DNA from: Zonotrichia leucophrys gambelii
Lineage: Eukaryota; Chordata; Aves; Passeriformes; Passerellidae
Direction: 5' to 3'
DNA: 64,000 bases
Assembly: GCF_028769735.1 (NCBI RefSeq)
Contig: NC_088178.1
Span: 3,476,001 to 3,540,000 of the forward strand
Position numbers and translations under genes: made by a program. Below, piece after piece: positions 23,625 to 38,187 of the stretch; the first letter of the stretch is position 1, and every line of letters begins with the position of its first letter. Under the pieces are notes generated by a model. The model saw nothing but the letters and a program-made list of their open reading frames with translations, ran no database searches and was not told the DNA's origin.

Positions 23625-26600
23625 CTGGGAGGGAGAACAAGGAGAAAAACTCCACTGTCAGCTCATCCTCCTTCCCAAAGGGGCTGCCCAGTGTCTCCAT
23701 CCCCACCAATACCACCTCTGTTATCACAGTGGGGCTAAATAAATTGAGTTTTTTTTAAGGAGGCTGTCAGGAAAGGTGGGTGCTGCAGAGTGGGTAAAGC
23801 AAACTGCCAGGAAAGGATGATGCCATGCCCCAAATCTGCCATTTCACCAAAACTGGGGACTTGTAGCAAGAAGTGTGTGAAAAACACCAATCACTTGTTT
23901 TTAAAATTTTAAAAGCTTAATAGTAATAAAATTGTTATATAAATAGTAATATAATTGGAGTAATAAAAATTTGGACAATTAGGATTAGGACAATACATGA
24001 CAATAAAAACAAAGAGTTACAGACAGTCTGGGTACCTTTTCTGGGCAAAATAAGCCTGAAAAAGGACCCACATTAACAGAGAATTAATCCTTAAAAGCAA
24101 CAGCCTGTTGCATATTCATACACCTCATACATGATGCATAAATTCCATTCAAACACAGGATTCTGTCTGGTCAGTGTCAGCTTCTTCCTCTGAATCCTGA
24201 CTACGTCTTCAGGGCTGAGTGAGGCAGGAAGAACTTGATAAGAGGGCAATAAATTCTTTTTCTCTGAAAGATTTAGGTGTCCTGAGGCTGCTATCTCAGT
24301 GTGAGTCCTCTCTTAAAAAAAGTATCTTACATAGCATAGTTTCTATTTCAACATTATGTTATAACCTAAAACTATATTTAACACACTACTTGACAAAATT
24401 AATACAGCATCACTCTCTAACATAACACATATAATATTCATTTGAATATTTGAGAAAAGCCAATAATAAAATACACATTTTTCACAAGTGGGTGCAGCCA
24501 TGGCCCCATCACCCCCGCCGACAGCAGCGCAGCCACATTTCATTACTGGCCCCCGTGTCCCTCTGTGCCTCGTGCAGAGCAGGGATAATTGATAGGGCCC
24601 AAGTGCCAGCCCTTTGCAGCTGAGGAGATCTAATTACCCGCTCACCACGCGGCCCTAATTGACAGAGAGAGGTGGCAGCTTCCAGGAGACACCTTCCCAA
24701 CTCTGCCCCAGCAGGCACAGTGTGGAACCCTCCTCCCCAAAAATCACCCACCCTCCTCGCTCTGCTGTGGGGGTTTGCACATCCTGCCTGCCACAAATTG
24801 ATTTTCAGCTCGTGGGAAGTTCCTGTAGGAAGCCAAAAGGGGGGCACGCATTGGATTTCCTCCTTGAGCCGCTCTCACACACGAAACAAAGGAAAAAAAA
24901 AACCCCAAAGAAATCAATATGTCCATAACCCAGCTAACATCACCATCCATCAGGAGACCCAGCACAGAGCTAATAATAGAGACCAACACACTCAGCTCCT
25001 GCTCCCTGTTACCAAACTGTACCCTGAACCACTGCCAGGAGTGTGAGGGGACACACAGGGAGCCTTTGGTGCAGTTGTCACCTCCCCAGGTGCCCTCCTT
25101 AACAGGGGAAAGGTGGCAGAGGGTGGCTGAAAATGGCAAACGCTGACCTTTGATGACCCCGAGACGGACACGCCGCAAGCTGGGCGGTGATGGATGATGC
25201 AGGCAGCTGTTCACATCCAGAAAACTTCATTTCATGGGAGCTGTGATTTGATTTAGAGCTCAGAGAGCAGCATCCAATTAGCCCGAGGATTGGAGTGAGC
25301 AGGCAGGGCTGGAGAATGACCCTGGGTAAGGAGGGACCAGCCTTGGGGTAATTTTGGTCACCTCTGAGGCACTCGGGTCTCAGATGGTGGCTGGGCTTCC
25401 TCATGCCCCATCTCTGGTGTTCCCATTTCTGGGAATGCTGGGGCCAGCATTTCACCAGCCCCGCTCAGCAACTGAGCTCTTCCTTATTAAAAAAGTGAAT
25501 GTTAGACAAAGGCAAAAATGAAAATGAAGCACAAGAGAAGTGCTGCCTTTCCTCTTCTCTTAGGAGGGTTTTTTTTAAGAGGAGGAAGTCCCTGCCCTTC
25601 TCCCCTTCCCCAAACCCAGCCCACCAGTAGCCCAGAATTCATTTCCTACCATGTTTGTGCCTACAAAATAGCTTTCTCTAGCCCACAGCTCTCTCCTGCA
25701 TGGATGAAGGAGAGATGAAAACCTCCCAGGGAAGGAGCAAGAGCCTCAGTCTCAGGAGTAAGTGGAGTTTTTGTAATTCCCAAATTTTTGTAATTCCCAA
25801 CAATTTGGGAATTGCAAATTATGTCCAGAAAGGGGCAGGACAACTACAGCAGCCTTTTCACATATCTGCCACCAGGAACCAGCCCATACCCCTTTTCCAT
25901 CCACCCTTCCCAAACAGATCCCAACCTGCTGGGAAAGGAGCATTTTGGGCTCCACTGGCTCAGCTCCACACAGCCCCACCACTCCACCCCAATAAAGGGA
26001 TCCTGTAAATCCTAGGCTGCACTGTGAGCTGAGGTGTCCTGGAGTGGGATAGGACACAGAGGCATCCCAGGGGGATGCACAAATCCAATTCCCCGAGGTA
26101 CAGTCCCATTTCCCCTTCTGGCTTAAAAAGGGAGCTGAGAGTTGTTTAAATATTTCAATATCCCGGGTCGAGCAGATGCCTTGGCACTCGCTGCTCAGCC
26201 GCTCCCGGGTGCCTCGGGACGGGCACAGGGACCCTGTGGCACACAAATAATCTGAAAAACACCAGGATTTATGGGAGCAGGGCTGCGTTACCGCACTCCT
26301 GCCTTTCGGGACGGATGGGAGCGGTGTCACTGTCCCCGGCTCGGGGGTGGGCGGAGGGCGGGTCCGTGGTTCTGGGCAGAGCTGGCTGTACAGATACGTT
26401 TGCTTTAATTGATGTCGCCTCACGGCTCAAAGTTAGCGCCTGAAAAGTGACTCTGGGAACGAGAGGCATCTCAGGCTTCTGTATTTATTCTCCTTAATGC
26501 CGTCCACAGCGGATTTACAAGGTTTGCAAGTCCATGGTGAGGTTTTTGCCAGCCAGCATCACTCCCAGCCCAGCTGTGACACTGCCATCCTCACTCACCC

Positions 26601-29600
26601 CGGGTGTCCCCACAGCCTCTGTCATCCCTGCCTCTCACAGGGGTCAAGCACTCCCACCACAGCTCAGGAGCAGGTTCAGGATGGGGCAGGGCTTGGTTAT
26701 ACACGAACAACATCATGCCAAACCTTGCCACAAGTCCTGCCCCAACCCAAGCTCTGCTCTCCTGGTTTTGCTCTGCAGCTCACGAGATAATTCAATGAAA
26801 TGTCTGCCTGGTAAATTAGCCCAGCCGCTGCCTCACCAGAGTCATCTCCCAGGGCCTAATTGGAAAAAACCAGCATCAGGGGCTGCCTTTTCGAAACAGA
26901 TTATGGCAGCAGGCAACAGGGCAGCTCCCAGGCAGCTGCGACCTGCCCCACACAGACCCAGCCCAGCGAGATGCAGGGGGATCAACCCTGTGCTGCAAAC
27001 CCCAGCCTTGGGGCAGGATGGGTGCTCAGGCAAGGCTGAGGTCCCCCCCAAACTCCCTGCATGTCGGGTGCTCTGTACTGCAAAACATGAGGGGACAAAC
27101 CAATCCATGGGGGGCAGAACCAAGGAGACCCCACCACACAAACGAGCTGAGCCAAAGGAAATCTTACCCAGAGCAATGGCAATGTGGTGGGATGCAGCTG
27201 GCAGCCCCCCAGGAGCCTCCCTCTGGTCCCAGTGCTCATCCCCAGGCTCCCTGCCCAGGTGCCAAACCCCTGGGTCACTGTGGAGCCAAATCAGCTGAAC
27301 CTGCTGCTGGTTCTGCTGGAGTTACACTGGAGTCTGGGCCAGTCTGCAGACAGAAATCACAGCAGCAGGGAGGAAAACTTTCATTTCTGCCTGCTGCAGA
27401 GAACTCCAAATAAGGTATTTCCCAGCAGAAAAGGTGTTTTGTGTGACCCATTTCCTGCCCAAGGCTTTTTCCTGCTGCGATGCCTTTGGTGCTTGAGCCA
27501 CGTGGGGTTTTCCCAGCAGTTTTGCTGCAGCCAACACCCTGCTACCACAAGGGCAGCCAGGTTGCAGAGGTGACACTGTCCCCCAGCTGAGGCTCCAGTG
27601 ACTCACAGTCAGTCATCAAAACCAACAATTCTGTGCCCTGCTGCAAGTCTGCCCTTGCTTTCCCTCCACCACTTGGACCAGCTCCCCAAGGCTCCTCACT
27701 GCCTCTTCCCAGCCCAGGGATGGAAAATGCCAAGGATGTGAACCAGCCCTTTTCTTGCAAAAGCTTTGTGGAAAAGGCAAGATATTAATCTCAATTTTTA
27801 AAAAAATCAAACACCTTCAATGGTGGAAGCTGCCAGGCAGACCCCAGCTCCCAGGTGTGCAGAAGGGCTGCACTCCTGCTGTAACACTGTGCTCCTGACC
27901 CTCTCAGCCTGGGAGATCCCTTCTTCTGGCCATCAAACTCGACCAAAAACCACCTTCTTGCCCACCCAGGTTCACTGCCTCCCACACCACGCCTCACCCT
28001 GCCCTGTGGGAGCCCAGGAGAACTTCCAAACCAACAGCAATTTGTCTCTACATCCACAAAGGACCAAGCATCCCCCTCTGATCTCTGACCAGGTGTGTGA
28101 AGCCCTGGCACAGGGCTGGCACCAGCCATGGTCCCATCCTGGGACCAGCTGGCACATCCGCATTCCTCTCCCTGGGAGACCTCCCAGCACTCCTCAGACT
28201 CCTGGAGGAAGGGCAGCTTTGCAGGCTGGGACGTCTCAGGCACGGATTATCCTGGTATCTCGTTACTTGGGCATCTCATCTGCCCTTTATCTCCTTAAGC
28301 GACTATTCAGATCCCGTCTCGCCTGCCTGAGTGGATTAACTGCAGCCGTGGGTACCATGGAGGGGCACAGAAGGGACTGTCACCCCAGCCTGTCCCCGAA
28401 AACACACACAGACACCAACCCCGTGGGCTACACCTGCATCAAGGCAAGTCTCTATATAATTACAGCCCCATTTGCAGCTCCTCCTCACTGCAGGGCGGCT
28501 TAAAACCCAGGGCTGGAGGATGGCAGCTCCCTCCTCACCCCCACACGTCTCCTGCCCGCTGTGTTTGCTCAGCCCGGAGCCAGGCTGGGTGGATGCAGTC
28601 CCGGGAAGGGTGGTGAGAAGCCCCAGACACAGGGAAGGTGTCAGACTGGGCAGCCCAGAGCAGGATGCAGGATGGGAATATCCACAGGGCTCATCCCCCG
28701 GGGCAGCTCCTGGCAAAAGCCCCGTGTGGCCGAGGCCAGCAACGCGTGCTCCCAAAATAACCAGGGACAAAACCAGTGGCATGAAGCCAGGGCACACAGA
28801 GAAAGGCTTTTGAGATTATCCTGCACGTCAGATCCCCACGGGCAGCACCTGGCCAGCGTCCCTGCTGCAGGCACCGTCCCTCCCAGCACCCGCACGGCCC
28901 CGTGGGTGAGGAGCAGCTGCAGCAGCCGGCAGGAGAGAGAGCCAGGACGCTGAGTGTGGCCCAGGTGAGACTGACCTGCGCCAAAAAGCTGCAGAATTTT
29001 CCTACACGTGTGCTAAAGGCTTGGGACTTTGCCTATGGCCACAGCCTGAGGAGAGCCAGAGCCCGGGCTGGATCCTGCTGCACTGTGGATCCCCGGAGGG
29101 CACAGATCTGGAGAGCAAGGACATGGATCTTACTTGCACCCCATGTTTCCTCTGTCACAGTGGGTGCTTACAACATCCAGCAAAAGACATGGATCCTTGT
29201 GAGACTGAAAAGGAGCAGGAAGGGTTATTTGCTTCCACCCTGATGCCAGCACCTTGCACATCCCATGACTGATTTAACCCTGTGGAAGGCACCAACACAG
29301 CACAGGTATTCCCCAGCATCAGCCAGCACTCCCAGTGCTCTCCCCAGCAGTGTGATGGAGCCAGCCTCCCACCAAGGATGCTCCCTGTTCATTCCCAGCC
29401 CTGGACAGGTCTCTCCAGCATCTCATTGCTTCAAGATGAAACCTTCAACCTCACACACCACTGAGATCTTCCCATCAGGGCAAGGACATGAAGACCTCAG
29501 CCAAATCCCTCCATTCCCTGAGGGCTGCAAACACACTCTGTGGATCTTCTCCCTGGTTTGATTGTCTTGCTCCTACTCCACAGGAAGGTGCATGCTCTGC

Positions 29601-32600
29601 TCTCCAGTGGGGGTGATTCCACCAGGACTCAGGGACACCAAACACATCTTCATCCCAGGCACAGTGGAAGAGGAGCATCAATCCCAGGAGCATTGTTCAG
29701 AGAAGCCCCACAGAGCATTCCCAACAGGATCCAGCCAAGCAGAGCAGTGAGTTTCCCTCCAAATATATTTTTTTTCATTAAGTCAGTTTCTCAGCAGCTT
29801 TCTCTGAAACAACCTCTAGGATTCTCGTCCAAGGCCCCACTTCATTGTCACCCTTCTTGCCCTGGACATCAATGCCATCTCACCCTTCCCACCATTCCCA
29901 TGACAACTCTTTCCCCAGTTTCCCAGTTCCCACACGGATCTGTCCTTGCTGCCCTATCCCATTTCCTCCCAGCCTGCCACATGAAACACAACTTGTGCAA
30001 AACCTTTCCATGGAGCAGCAGCAAGCTCTGCTCCTGAAAGCAAAGCCCAGGGGAGAAGCTCTGGATGAGGCTGGAGCCTCTGTAATCCCATCAGCTCCAG
30101 CCCCCTGGCACGGCACACCGGGGCGGATCCCTTGTGCCGCTGCGGGCGTCACCCAATTTACGTGTTTTGCTAAAATAAAACACAAAATAAATTCTCTGTC
30201 TCGCCCCCTGGGTTTAACCCCTGCCCTCCCACAGCCTGGGGACTGGTGGCTGAAACAGTGACAGGTGTTTGAAGGGTGCTGCTCCTCTGGGGCATGCACG
30301 GGATGTCCCTCTGTGTCCTGCCCTCCTGCCGGCGAGTGTGCCAGCTAGACAGCCCTGTGGAGGGATTCAATTAGCATAGACATCATTAGGGGTAATTGCA
30401 CTGTTTACCAGTTAAGAGGAATGACAGGAGATGAGCCTTGTGTTTGCCCATAAGGTGAGGGGCCACCACCACCCCTCTTGGCTCAGGAGGTCTGTAAACC
30501 CCACTTACATTACAGTTAGGAAAACTATATGGATGCCTATGGGTGAATCACTGCACTTTCCCTTTCACATTTTGCTGCTTGTCTCACAATCATCTCCATC
30601 CAGCCATGGGGCCAGCTGAGATCTCTCCCAGCTGCCTGCCAGATCAAGGTAAGGTTAAACAGGACCTGGCCATCCACATCTCTAACAAACCAGGTACATC
30701 TCTGCCCACCTCCAGCTGGCCAGGTGCCCTTTGGCACCAGCGAATAAACAACCCCCCAGATCACAGCTCCTCCAACAAAAAACCCAACCCTAGGGCTGGT
30801 TATAGTCCAATCCTGCTCTCACAGTAGCTGCTAATCTGCATGGTGCTTGGGAAATGTCTTTTTTTCCAAGGGAAAGGGAGAAGGAGGGTGCCAGCCCAGG
30901 GGAGGAAGGCACGGGGAAGGGCAGCCTCTTCCTCTGCATGATGCAAGACCTGCTGCTCCGACTGTCAGCATCCCCCCAGCATGTTTGCTTGGAGTAGAAA
31001 CAGAGATTTATTTTAATGACTCATTAAAGCCTAATTGCATTCAGGCAGCAATACAGAGAGAGGAGCCTCCCACGTGCACCAGTACTACAGGCAGGAGGGC
31101 TCTCGGAGCCTCCCCGAAAGCACAAGGCAGACAGGCTGTCTCTTTTTGGGGCCAGACATCAGGGCCAGCTGCTGGCTCTGCAAGTGAGGCTTTGTGATCA
31201 GGATCCAAAAAACAACCCAGAAAACTCTCTGATCTTCTCTTCATTTGCCTCTGTCTGCCCAATGTGGCAGCTGCTACCAGCTGCTCTTGCCTGAGCTCTG
31301 GGGAGGAGACGTGACTTGCCCAGAGCCTGGGTGCCCAGAGCTTGGATGCCCAGAGCTTGGATGCACAGAGCTTGGATGCCCATCTCCAGGGCCTCTGGGT
31401 GACCATTTTCTAGCCTTGGGAACACAAATGTTTGTAACTTCCTCTGGGCTTCCAAGGAAGCATAACAGGAGCAGGGTGGGATTTGCATGGGAGCCACTGC
31501 AGGACACCCCAGCAGAGAGAGGGCCATGGCACAGGGATGAGCAGCTCCTCCCATCCTGAGGGCACCACGAAGTGGCTGTGCTGAAAACCAGCCAGCCTGG
31601 AGGGGAGCCAGCCCAAACCCCACCACGGGCAATCCAGGGAATTTGACACCAGCCACAGGGAGCCCATGTACCCCATCCTTCCCAGTGGGATTGCAGACCC
31701 AGGGACAGCCATGCCACCCATGGGAACAGGAGCTTACAGCCCCTCTGACCTCCAGAGATCCCCATCCACAGGACACATGCTGGAAAGCCCCTCCTGCCCT
31801 TCTCACCAGAGTGAATCCACTGATATCAACCTGAAGGTCTCTGCTCCTGGAAAGTTGCCCCTTGCAGGGATGGGAAAGCCATGGATTCCCTTTCCTGCTC
31901 TGCAGTTCAGACACCCCAGTGCCCACAATGATGCTGACAGTGTGCTGTGGGAGGACAGCCCATCTGGAAACAGACACCCTGTGGGAGGGACAGGGTCACC
32001 CAGCCACAGCTCTGCTTCCCAAGCCACCAGGAATCCATCTCAGAGACAGCCCATCCATCGGGATCCTGGAGCACAGCCCCATGGCTGCACACACCAGGGA
32101 AAGCTCTGGGGTCAAGCACAGGGCACAGCACCCGACTCAAACCCCACTGTTTGTGGTAAATCCAAGTGGAGTCATTCCAGGATCAGTTCCAGGACTGACT
32201 TTTCCATAAAGCTTTGGGAAAAGCTCACCTGCAGTTGCTACTCACACTCCTTTCACCCCCTGCACCCAGGCAGAGCAAGGAGCCACAATGCAGCCAGGCA
32301 CGGGCCAGCCCTGCAGAGCTAAACTCTTTGCTGGATTTCAGACCTTTTTTTTTTTTTTTCCCTTGTTGATTTATCACCCAGCAGGGCTACAGACCCATCC
32401 ATCACTCAGGATGCTCCACCTCAGCATCCCATCAGGCAGGAGTGGGGCTGGCCGGGGTGGTCACGCACACACAGCCACACACACCCAGTGAGAGGGAAAA
32501 CCCAACGTGGAGCCTCTAAATGTCTCCTGCAAATGAAGTGTGAAACTCGTTTTCAAGAAAACGAGGGTAACAGAGCCACGATAAATATTTCATCCTGGTG

Positions 32601-34267
32601 GGAAAGCAGCGACAGGGAAGGTTAGGAGGGCAGAGATGCCAGGAGGGATAGGGGGCAGCAGGGATGGAGGATGGAGGGGGAGAGGTTGGAGGCAGCCGGG
32701 GCAGGGAACAAAGGGAACACCACAGCCTGACCTTATTTCTGTTTGCCACTTGCCCTGGGGGCTGTCAGATTTGAGGCATGACCACAAAGCAGCTCCCAGA
32801 AATAGGAGCATATCTCCTATTGTGCCCATGGCTAAGCTGGGTGATCCTGCACCAGCTGGGAGCAGCTCAATGCTCCATCCTGACTCTTCCCAGCAGACAC
32901 ACACAGCTCCCAGCTCTCCATGCTCTCCATGTCAGTCCATGCACCCAAAATGCCCCATGCAAAATGGCTGGAGGATGCTCTGCATTTCTCCACAGAGGAG
33001 GGTTTGCCAAGTGGAAAATCCTTCACAGCTGATTTCCACCCTGCAAATGGTCTTTTGGGCTGGAACAGTGCAGGGCTGGGCTGTCCCTCCTAAGCAGGTC
33101 TCTGGAGCTGGCTGCCCTCAGGCCTGTGGCCAGGCTGAAATCCAGCACTTTGGAAAGAGATGGACAAGGATTTCACATCCCAGCAGAGATGGTGCTGGAA
33201 TAGGATCAGACTCTGATATTCACCATCACATCCAGAATGGCAGCCTATTGATGCTCTCCCCTCTTGGACTTTCAACAGGTGAAAAAGTCCTTGCTAGGAA
33301 AAGCCTTTTCTCCTAACCCCTGGCAAAGCCTGGGTTAGAACCCTTTCGATCCTGCAGGAACAAAGCTGAATGCCAACCAGTATCCTTCAGCATCACAGGG
33401 AATTCTGAGGCTTAGGGAAGCAAGGGGCAAAGCTGGGGAAGGGGGAAAAACCAGTCCCAGAAACACAAGCCTCCATCAGGGTGGAATATTCCGCCACCCC
33501 TTAGAAAATCTCTCTGCTGGAGAGACAATCAATAGTACACAAATGAAATACAGCTGAAAACACTAAATGTTTCCACATGCCCTTTTGGAGGGAATAAAAT
33601 CCTCCAGGATAACCTTAAGAGAAAACAAAAGCCAGGCAAATAGCTCAAGCACAGGTCTCCTTTAATTACTGCAGCCCAGTGAGAGATAAAACAGAGATCC
33701 TTCAGAATAAACAAAAGGATTTGATTTCCTCCACTTCAGCAAAGGCAGCCACCATTTCTCTGGAGAGGTTTGGTGGTGAGCTTGGGGATTTGATGGGCTG
33801 ACATGTCCTTGATGAATGGCAAATCTTTGGGCCCCAGGAGAGGGAGCAGGAGGCTAAGCCCCTGGCTTGGGACTTCCAAAACTTCCAGTGGCTACAAAGA
33901 AGTAGGCTTAGAAATGGGAAAACTCTGTCCTACCCACCCGAGCTGCCATCAGAGTTCACGGGCACTGAACAAACCCAGCAGAGCTCTAAGTTGGACCACA
34001 CAACCCTGACAAAACGAGTCAGGATCTCGCAGGGCACCAGAGCCCCGGAGCTTTGCCCAGACGAAGCGGTGGCGCAGGGAGCCGGAGCAGCCCCGGGATG
34101 CGGGGAGCAGGATGATGCTGGCAGCATCCCACCCGAGCATCCCAGCCCGTTGTGCTCGGCGCCCCCCATCCCTCGGGTTTCCCCCTTCCCATCGCAGCCC
34201 CCGTCCCTGGCAGAGCCTTTCCCTGGCCCCGATGCCCCTGGAGAGCCGCGGGGTGCCCGAGCCCTAC
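23625..34267 (-). other. Probable long 5' intron of FAM163A, no coding exon recognised
   Basis: About 10.6 kb with no recognisable coding exon on either strand. It contains AT-rich sequence near 23.9-24.5 kb, homeodomain-like TAATTA clusters near 24.6 and 30.4 kb, an imperfect hairpin near 25.79 kb and a 15-base minisatellite at 31.32 kb. Assignment as intron depends on the CpG-island first exon near 34.3 kb belonging to FAM163A. Confidence 0.45.
31319..31382. repeat. 15-base minisatellite
   Basis: About four tandem copies of CAGAGCTTGGATGCC with minor changes. Confidence 0.85.
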
Positions 34268-34530
34268 CTGGGCAGCAGCGGCGGGTCCGGAGCGCGGCGG
34301 CGGCGGCGGCTGGGGCGGGGACGGGCCGGGACGGCGGGGGAGGGCCGGGGGAAGAGGAGGAGGGCAAGAGCAATAACAGCGGGAATAATAAATAATAGGA
34401 GGAAGAATAATCACCGGAGCGGCGGAGCGGGAGCGCCCAGGCGGGTCCGGCAGCGGGGGAGGAGTTTGTCGGGGCCGGAGCTGCCGCCCCCAGCACCGCC
34501 CCCGGCCCCACGGTAGGGGAAAGAGGGGGG
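34050..34530 (-). promoter_or_regulatory. FAM163A: CpG island, probable FAM163A promoter and first exon
   Basis: This is the most CpG-dense stretch between 22 and 58 kb, with a CGG triplet run near 34294-34312. On the minus strand a consensus donor (CCCAG then GTAGGG) ends a GC-rich putative exon at 34268. No other gene start is evident nearby and human FAM163A also starts far upstream of its coding exons, so this is the likely promoter. The TSS is not resolvable. Confidence 0.5.
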
Positions 34531-37500
34531 ACACCCGCTGAACACACACAAAGCCTGATCCTCTCCCGGGGGAACACACACCCACAGCACCCTCGAACTC
34601 TTGGGTACCTTCAGGCTACCCCCAAAGCCAAGCCCTGCAGCACCCCGGTCGCTGTCAAAACAGCAACATCCCCATGCCCACGTCCTGCAGCACCCCAGGC
34701 ACCCCAAAGCCACTCTTGCAGTGCCCTGAGCACCCCCATCCCTAACAGTGTCTCCTGATGTCACCGCTGCCTCGGCCCCATGCTGGGTGTCCAGAGGCTC
34801 TGGCTTGATCCCTTCACCATGTCCCAGCTACTATTCCACCTCTGCAAACAGCCAGGATAAAAACACATCACACACCATGGCCACAGAGATGAGCCAGGCC
34901 CAGAGGTGGGGATGCCAAGCCTGTCCACCATTTTCCAGACAGAACAACCTCCCCTCCCTGTGAGTCCCTGTAAAACACATCTCTCTCAGCAGACACTGGC
35001 TCCCCAGTGTGAGGCCAGAGGCACTGCTGCCTTTGCTGCAAGCTCAGCCCATTGCTGGTGCCCCAAGCCCATGCTGGCACTGGGAAGCCACACACACACA
35101 AACAGTATTGTCCCCAGCAAGAGTTTCCAGCTGCTGAGAAGCTTTGAAGCTCCAAAGCAAGAGTTTAAGCTGGAGAAGGTACAGCTTGCAGTTGGCATTG
35201 CCTTTGGAAGCAGAGAGCTGCTCACTGCTGCGAGCTACGATAAAGATAATTGAATCTCATGCCTTGCACCACAAGCTGACCGCTGTGAGTGTGAGGATTG
35301 CTGTGCCAGGAGAACATGTGTTTGCCTGTTCCTCTCTCATTCTGGTCTCAACAAGGCACAAAAGCCATGGCAAGGCAGTGCAGCTTAGTGGGATCAATGC
35401 AGACCCTCTGCTACAGCGAGGCAAACTCTCCTGTGCTTCAGTTCCTAAGGACAAGACACCACTGATACTTTTCCTCCCTGCAGAGCAAGCTATAAAGCCG
35501 GGCAGAAAACACCACTCACCTTCTCCTCTCTCACCTTGCCATCCATCAGGGCATCCTGCTGGGCACGGATTGCTCCCTCTGTTCTTGCAGCCCAGCCCTT
35601 GCAGCTGCTGGTGCTGATGCCAGGAGCCCGAGCCGCTGATTGCTGCCCGGGATCCAGCAGCAGAGCTGAGGCAGGAGGAAATGAACGCTCGTTTGGATGC
35701 AGAGGGCTCTGTGCCTCCAGCAAAAGGGCAGGATGAATTATGAAATGCAAAGGCCAGATAAGTGGATCCTGCCACAGCACTCACCCTCTGTGCCTGCTGG
35801 CTGTGGGGTGCAGGGCTGCTGTGGGATGCAGGGCTGCGTGGCACACACAAACACCTGCACTCAGCCCGGCCAGGGACAGCCTCCCTGCTCCCCTGCTGGT
35901 GGGGGAATCCACATCATGCACTCCAGCCCACCAGAGGGCTGGCAAACACAGAGGAGCACAGCGAGTGTTCCTGCGCAGGGTAGGAGAGATGCATTTTCCC
36001 GTTAGCTGGAGGGGTGGGAATTAGAGACATCCAGGCGAGGCCAGGAAAAGTGACAAAGTCATTTCCTGGGCTGCTCTGGGCAGGATGCAAGGAGGTGATG
36101 ACAGCCCAGGCTGCAGGGAGAGCCACTTCTCCCCTCAGCAAGCGCTGCCAGGGCCACGGGAGGCATTATTACAGCTAATTCAGGAACTGACATCTCGCCA
36201 TTTCCATGGCTGGACATGGAAAAGAGTTTCTTTGGGCTTAAGGACCCACTTGGCGTACACAGAGATGAGACTGCCCAGATCCAGATGATGCTCCCCATCA
36301 GCCCTGTGGCTCTGGCCCAAAGCTGGCAGGCACTGCAGGAGATCACAGCAAAGCCAGTGGGAAGCAGCATCGCTCCAGCGAGCAGGTTATCAGCTCGCCT
36401 GATTCCTATGCCGGTCTCATTTTTTTCCCCCTCAAGCTGTCTTTCCTATTGTTGTTACATTATTTTTTAAAGCAATGCATGGGTGACCAAACAGAACAGA
36501 GAAGGTGGGATTCCCACTTTGTGGTGGCTGGCAAAAGCTCAGAAACGGGAGCGCCAGATGCTCCGCAACAGGGAAGAAAATTAAAGCTGAAGTTTTTGTT
36601 TTCAGTCGATGTGGTTTTAAATAAAACACATGGTTTGGGAGGCTCAGCTGGCATGTTCAGAGTGTTTGAGGTTAGTACTACTGGCAAATCAAGCAGCAGT
36701 TTGATATAAAATACTTGTCAAGTTTTAATTTCAGTTTGTTTGGGGGCAATAGCAACACAGAGCACCTGCAAAGCATCCTGCCTTGTTGGCATCTGGGGAT
36801 CAGCTGCTGCCAGGCCCCAGGTACACAGGTACCCTGGCAATAGAGGGATCATGAGCCTGCCAGACCCTCACCCTCTGCTACCCTCAGATGTTGCAGTACC
36901 CACATGCACAATTGACTTTAAACCTTGTAAGTGTCGCTGCTAATCCTGATTCAGCACGGGAAGTTCTTGTGGGTTTTATGAAATTCTATCTTTCCCATGC
37001 TGGAAAGGATTTCACTGACTAGTTTTAAAACAAAACCATAAAATACTTTTGGTTCCTTCTGGGTTTTTCTCTGTTATAAAAAAATCTAAGCCCCCAGACT
37101 TCTCTTTCCACACCCTTATTCATGAGGATGAATATTCAGGTAAACAACTCAGTGAATCCTTAATTTAGGTGCTTCTTCCACAACATCTGCACATGCAAAC
37201 CCACGAGATGCCCAGGTGTGTGCACAGAGCCCCAGCCCTGCTGCAGAGCCCTGCTCCTGGGTGCCCTTGCCTTGGTACCCCTCACCCCCTGCACTCCAGC
37301 ACATCAATCATGTCCTTCCTGTTCAGGCCAGCATTTCCACCAGCCCAGAATGCTGATGCTGGAGGATGCTCAGGAGCTGAACCTGCAGCTGCTGGCAGGA
37401 GAATTTATTTCGTTCTGTGCTAGATCTTGCTTTTATTTTCATTTTAGCAGAACCCAAGGCTGCTGTATCAATCAGAAAAAGCCTGACAGTGCCAAATTCT

Positions 37501-38187
37501 GTCCTCACCTGCATCTAGCCTGCTCCTCACATGTTTCAAACTCTCTAGTTGCCTTGTGCATTCAACATCAGGGCTTCTGGGCTGAAAATGGAGGATTAAC
37601 ACATGGAAAGGTCCTCAGGAATCAGGCAGAGCATGTTTCTGCATTTCTGATTGGGGGATGAGTGTATGCATAGGTTACAGTGTCTTATCACGATCCTGTG
37701 CTATCCTCACCCCTCACTGGACCTTCATCCCTCTCATCCCCACCCAGGAGCATTTGGCCACAGGCTCCCAAGCCTGCCTGCTCACTGGGGAGAGTTAATA
37801 ATGCCCAGCTTGCCCCTGCACAGCACATTTCCCACGCCAGATGTGCCTTCATTAGCCATGGTGCACCTCGGTGGGTTCACTTTGGCCTGCGCAAACACTG
37901 GCAAACGAGCTCAGCCACACAAGGAGCACCCAGCACCTGCCTTATCTGAGGGATGTGCCCATCCTGCAGCCCAGGGATCACACACAGCCAGGCACCAGTG
38001 TCACACGGAGGTCTCTGTGTGGCTGCACTCCCCCCAGGTCTGATGTGTTTGGGGGATGCAGAGACCCCCTAATGCCAGTGGGTGGGGGAAAGATGTGCTG
38101 TGGCTGCTGAATGGGCAGATGGTTGTTTTCCCCCAGGAGCTGGTGAAGGGAGCCTGCATTGCCCAGAAGAGAATCTTTTTCCATCAC

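Noticed and set aside
34112..34516. Long GC-rich frames on both strands in the CpG island
   Set aside because: Low-complexity Pro/Arg/Gly frames expected in any CpG island; no homology.
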